Shown here: positions 62,429 to 64,000 of the stretch, one piece after another
Position numbering within the stretch: the stretch's first letter is position 1
Layout: each line of letters opens with the position of its first letter
DNA from: Bin5 sp022821545
GTDB lineage: Bacteria; Chloroflexota; Anaerolineae; Caldilineales; Caldilineaceae
DNA length: 64,000 bases
Direction: 5' to 3'
Assembly (NCBI GenBank): GCA_963664085.2
Contig: CAXXLO010000002.1
Location: 4,092,001-4,156,000 of the forward strand
Notes under the pieces: model-generated
What the model was told of the DNA's origin: nothing
The model's database searches: none
The model's input: the letters and a program-made list of their open reading frames with translations, nothing else
Translations under genes and position numbers: made by a program

Positions 62429-62489
62429 CAGCATCCCTCCCTCCAACTCGTTGCAAGGGGTTCTAAGCACCTGTTTCGGTCCCCCAAGC

Positions 62490-62815
62490 CTTAGAGGCTG
62501 TTTGAAAAGTAGAGGCTGTCGGCCAAATTGTGGTATACGTAGTCTTTGTGAAAACAAAACGATACCCAACAGATTTGACTGACAGCCAGTGGTGCATTAT
62601 CCAGCATCTGATTCCCGCAGCCAAAGCGGGCGGACGCCCCCGCAGCCTGGATATGCGTCTGGTGGTTGATGCCATTCTCTACCTGACTGTGGGTTCGCAT
62701 TCAGTGGCGGATGCTGCCGAGCGACTTTCTGCCGTGGCAGAGCGTCTACACCTACTTCAGGCAATGGCGAGACGATGGCACGTGGCGACGGTTGCATGAC
62801 ACGCTCAGATGTTCA
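62490..62815 (+). mobile_element. Truncated IS5-type element
   Basis: The left end (CTTAGAGGCTGTTTGAAAAG) is followed by about 265 bases of a transposase gene, then the element stops at about 62815 and an IS630-type end begins. The first 70 bases match 38808-38877 closely. No right end is present. Confidence 0.85.
62548..62812 (+). pseudogene. IS5-type transposase, N-terminal piece, frameshifted
   Basis: It reads RYPTDLTDSQWCIIQHLIPAA and then DMRLVVDAILYLTVG, the DUF4096-like N-terminus of IS5 transposases. A one-base insertion near 62695 shifts the frame; in the other frame the family sequence QWRMLPSDFLPWQSVYTYFRQ continues to RRLHDTLR. The catalytic domain is lost. Confidence 0.88.
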
Positions 62816-62818
62816 CTA

Positions 62819-62850
62819 TGTCCGTCAAACCCTGTCTGTTAAACTACTGG
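62819..62850 (+). mobile_element. IS630-type terminal repeat remnant
   Basis: TGTCCGTCAAACCCTGTCTG and the following TTAAACTACTGG closely match the right end of the IS630 element at about 51279-51310. Only the terminus is left, directly after the IS5 remnant, so one element probably landed in or next to the other. Confidence 0.7.
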
Positions 62851-63149
62851 GAGCCTTTGACATTTCAATGAAGCAGGCAAGATCCGCCCAATCGAAAGCG
62901 GGGAAGTGGGGGATCAGACGATATCTGGCCGTGCGCCAGGGGCCCAGCGCCCTAACGTTTCTAATGTAGATCCCAAACGGGTCCACGAGCTTGCGAGTGT
63001 CAATGGAGCGAGTGAGACGCCTGCGATGTCAGGCGGCAGCCCGTGCGAAAACTCTTGGTTTCAAATTGAACGCACATGAGATTCTTCTTATCAGATAATT
63101 ATTATTTTATTGTGATTGAGCGCTGTTCTGTCTCTTAAAAATTTTTTCT

Positions 63150-63205
63150 CGCAAACGCTCGTAAACGCTCGTGGATCTCTCGTAAACGCTCGTACGAGCG
63201 TTTAC
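63150..63205. repeat. AAACGCTCGT repeats ending in a 24-bp perfect palindrome
   Basis: AAACGCTCGT occurs at 63153, 63163 and 63184, spaced 10 and 21 bp, so all lie on one face of the helix. The third copy is the left arm of a perfect palindrome, GTAAACGCTCGT/ACGAGCGTTTAC (63182-63205). Partial copies (ACGAG) follow to about 63235. The layout fits iterons or an operator. AT-rich DNA lies just upstream. Confidence 0.85.
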
Positions 63206-63339
63206 CTGTTCCCTACGAGTTCCCGTACGAGCGCACGACCTGTGTTCAGGGAGCCCCCAGCCCGGCTTTTCGTGCAGTTACGCTGAAACAGTGTCTCTCC
63301 AGCCCGCTTTGAAACCCCGCCTTTTTACCGAACGCAGCC

Positions 63340-63450
63340 GGCAACCTCTTTCTCTGCTTCGCACCGCTGCAAGCCTGGCGTCATGTCAAGGTGACAGAGC
63401 GCCGAACCATGGTCGATTTTGCCCACTGCATGCGCGACCTGGTCGATTAG
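63340..63450 (+). pseudogene. Fragment of an IS630-type transposase gene
   Basis: It reads NLFLCFAPLQAWRHVKVTER and FAHCMRDLVD, then a TAG. By eye 105 of 108 bases match the complementary strand of the intact IS630 element (50455-50562 region). It is an internal piece of a second, closely related copy. Confidence 0.85.
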
Positions 63451-63573
63451 TGGTCAGAAGTAGCGCTTGCGCTGCCGGAGATTGGAACAGGAACCGACCG
63501 CGGTTGGGTTGCTTCCAGAGGTATACGAATATTCACACCTAATATTGGGATGCTCCCGGCTCTTGATTACCTC

Positions 63574-63603
63574 TTGACACACCGAACCAGCCTGTGCTAA
63601 CCT
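63574..63603 (+). promoter_or_regulatory. Candidate promoter of the SAM riboswitch-mtnA transcript
   Basis: A perfect TTGACA (63574-63579) is followed after 18 nt by TAACCT (63598-63603), a weak -10. The predicted start near 63610 is some 20 nt before the riboswitch begins. Confidence 0.5.
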
Positions 63604-63630
63604 TCACTTGGCAGCACCTTAGAAACTGAC

Positions 63631-63852
63631 TTCTCTTATCCAGAGTGGGGTGAGGGACCGGCCCGATGATCCCCCGGCAACCTGCCGGAGTCCCGGTTCT
63701 CGGTTGCTGACCGGTTGATGGCGCATCTCACCGAATTGCCCGCTTGGGGCATTGCAGGCTTTGCTCCCTGGCTGCCATCTCCGCTCAGTTCCGTTGGGTT
63801 TCCTCTGAAGGTGCCAATTCCGTCGAGCTTGACATGGCTCGAGAGATGAGAA
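63631..63852 (+). promoter_or_regulatory. SAM-I (S-box) riboswitch
   Basis: The conserved core is clear: TTATCCAGAGTGG at the 5' side, GAGGGACCGGCCCGATGA, then CCCGGCAACC, and on the 3' side GGTGCCAATTCC and GAGAGATGAGAA, which closes the P1 stem with the start. S-adenosylmethionine binding favours the downstream terminator, switching off sulfur/methionine genes. The insert between the halves is long but within the class. It precedes mtnA, a methionine-salvage gene, as expected. Confidence 0.93.
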
Positions 63853-63867
63853 TGCCCAGCGCAAAAG

Positions 63868-63902
63868 AACCCCTCTGGATCGACCCGGAGGGGTTTCGTT
63901 TT
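63868..63902 (+). terminator. Riboswitch expression-platform terminator
   Basis: AACCCCTC (63868-63875) pairs with GAGGGGTT (63888-63895), extended inside by TGG/CCG, and is followed by TTTCGTTTT. It sits 16 nt after the aptamer, in the correct place for SAM-controlled premature termination. Confidence 0.85.
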
Positions 63903-63921
63903 GGCGAAGGGAGTGCCTCAC

Positions 63922-64000
63922 ATGCACACCGTCTACTGGCAGGACGGACAAGTAAAGATGATCGACCAGCGGCTGCTTCCCGGCGAGGAACAGATCGCCG
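63922..64000 (+). CDS. mtnA: S-methyl-5-thioribose-1-phosphate isomerase, 3' end outside window
   Basis: Only 26 codons are visible. They read MHTVYWQDGQVKMIDQRLLP, matching the start of MtnA, the methionine-salvage isomerase that converts 5-methylthioribose-1-phosphate to the ribulose form. An AAGGGAG ribosome site lies 8 nt before the ATG. The SAM riboswitch upstream independently supports the call. The rest runs off the right edge. Confidence 0.85.
   Translation, partial: MHTVYWQDGQVKMIDQRLLPGEEQIA

Larger units (their letters stand above)
62851..63573. other. Non-coding junk with repeats and an IS630 fragment
   Basis: About 720 bases without a supported gene. Contained within are the repeat/palindrome cluster at 63150-63205 and an IS630 transposase fragment at 63340-63450. 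An AT-rich patch (63080-63150) precedes the repeats. Confidence 0.5.

Noticed and set aside
63140..63240. Possible CRISPR array
   Set aside because: Repeats are only 10 bp with no spacers of constant length, and no cas genes are present.

Overview
The window is high-GC bacterial DNA. Gene content and protein style suggest an uncultivated Chloroflexota lineage (Caldilineae/Anaerolineae-like); this is a low-confidence impression, since no rRNA or ribosomal protein gene is present to anchor it. It falls into two parts. Positions 1-38732 are ordinary chromosome. Positions about 38800-62850 are a defence and mobile-element island. Ordinary chromosome resumes at about 63570.

Chromosomal part: the 3' end of smc; an exported protein with five DUF4399 domains and a C-terminal cytochrome c; two small proteins and a YccF membrane protein; a complete seven-gene Mrp Na+/H+ antiporter operon (mrpA-G) followed by an FGGY sugar kinase; an MFS exporter and a CPBP protease on the minus strand; polyphosphate kinase; a DtxR-type metalloregulator; a three-gene ABC efflux set (double-length FtsX/MacB permease, HlyD-type adaptor, ATPase); a minus-strand group (PLP dehydratase, CoA-transferase, ketopantoate reductase); sixA; an FAD sugar oxidase; a nucleotidyltransferase; an SDR; a HIT protein; a class V aminotransferase; and a NatAB-like ABC exporter.

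Island: its two edges carry matching ends of one IS5-type element (38808-38877 and 62490-62559, direct orientation). Its core is a type I restriction-modification locus whose hsdM (40992) and hsdS/hsdR (49837-55479) are pulled apart by three cargo modules: an AAA ATPase with a subtilisin-like protease, a KAP P-loop NTPase, and a protein with a HEPN-like C-terminus. Between the modules lie two homologous scars, each a short 5' piece of hsdS followed by the 3' end of an hsdM. The surviving hsdS is cut by an IS630-type element inserted exactly at TA; removing it restores one reading frame. Further right are phage relics (a terminase nuclease-domain fragment and a frameshifted gene) and a two-gene minus-strand unit: a helicase with a C-terminal PD-(D/E)xK motif, and a DUF6236-like protein. 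That unit is my best candidate for an undescribed defence system.

Right edge: small genes, nested IS debris, a repeat and palindrome cluster around 63150-63205, and then a SAM-I riboswitch with terminator in front of mtnA (methionine salvage), which runs off the window.
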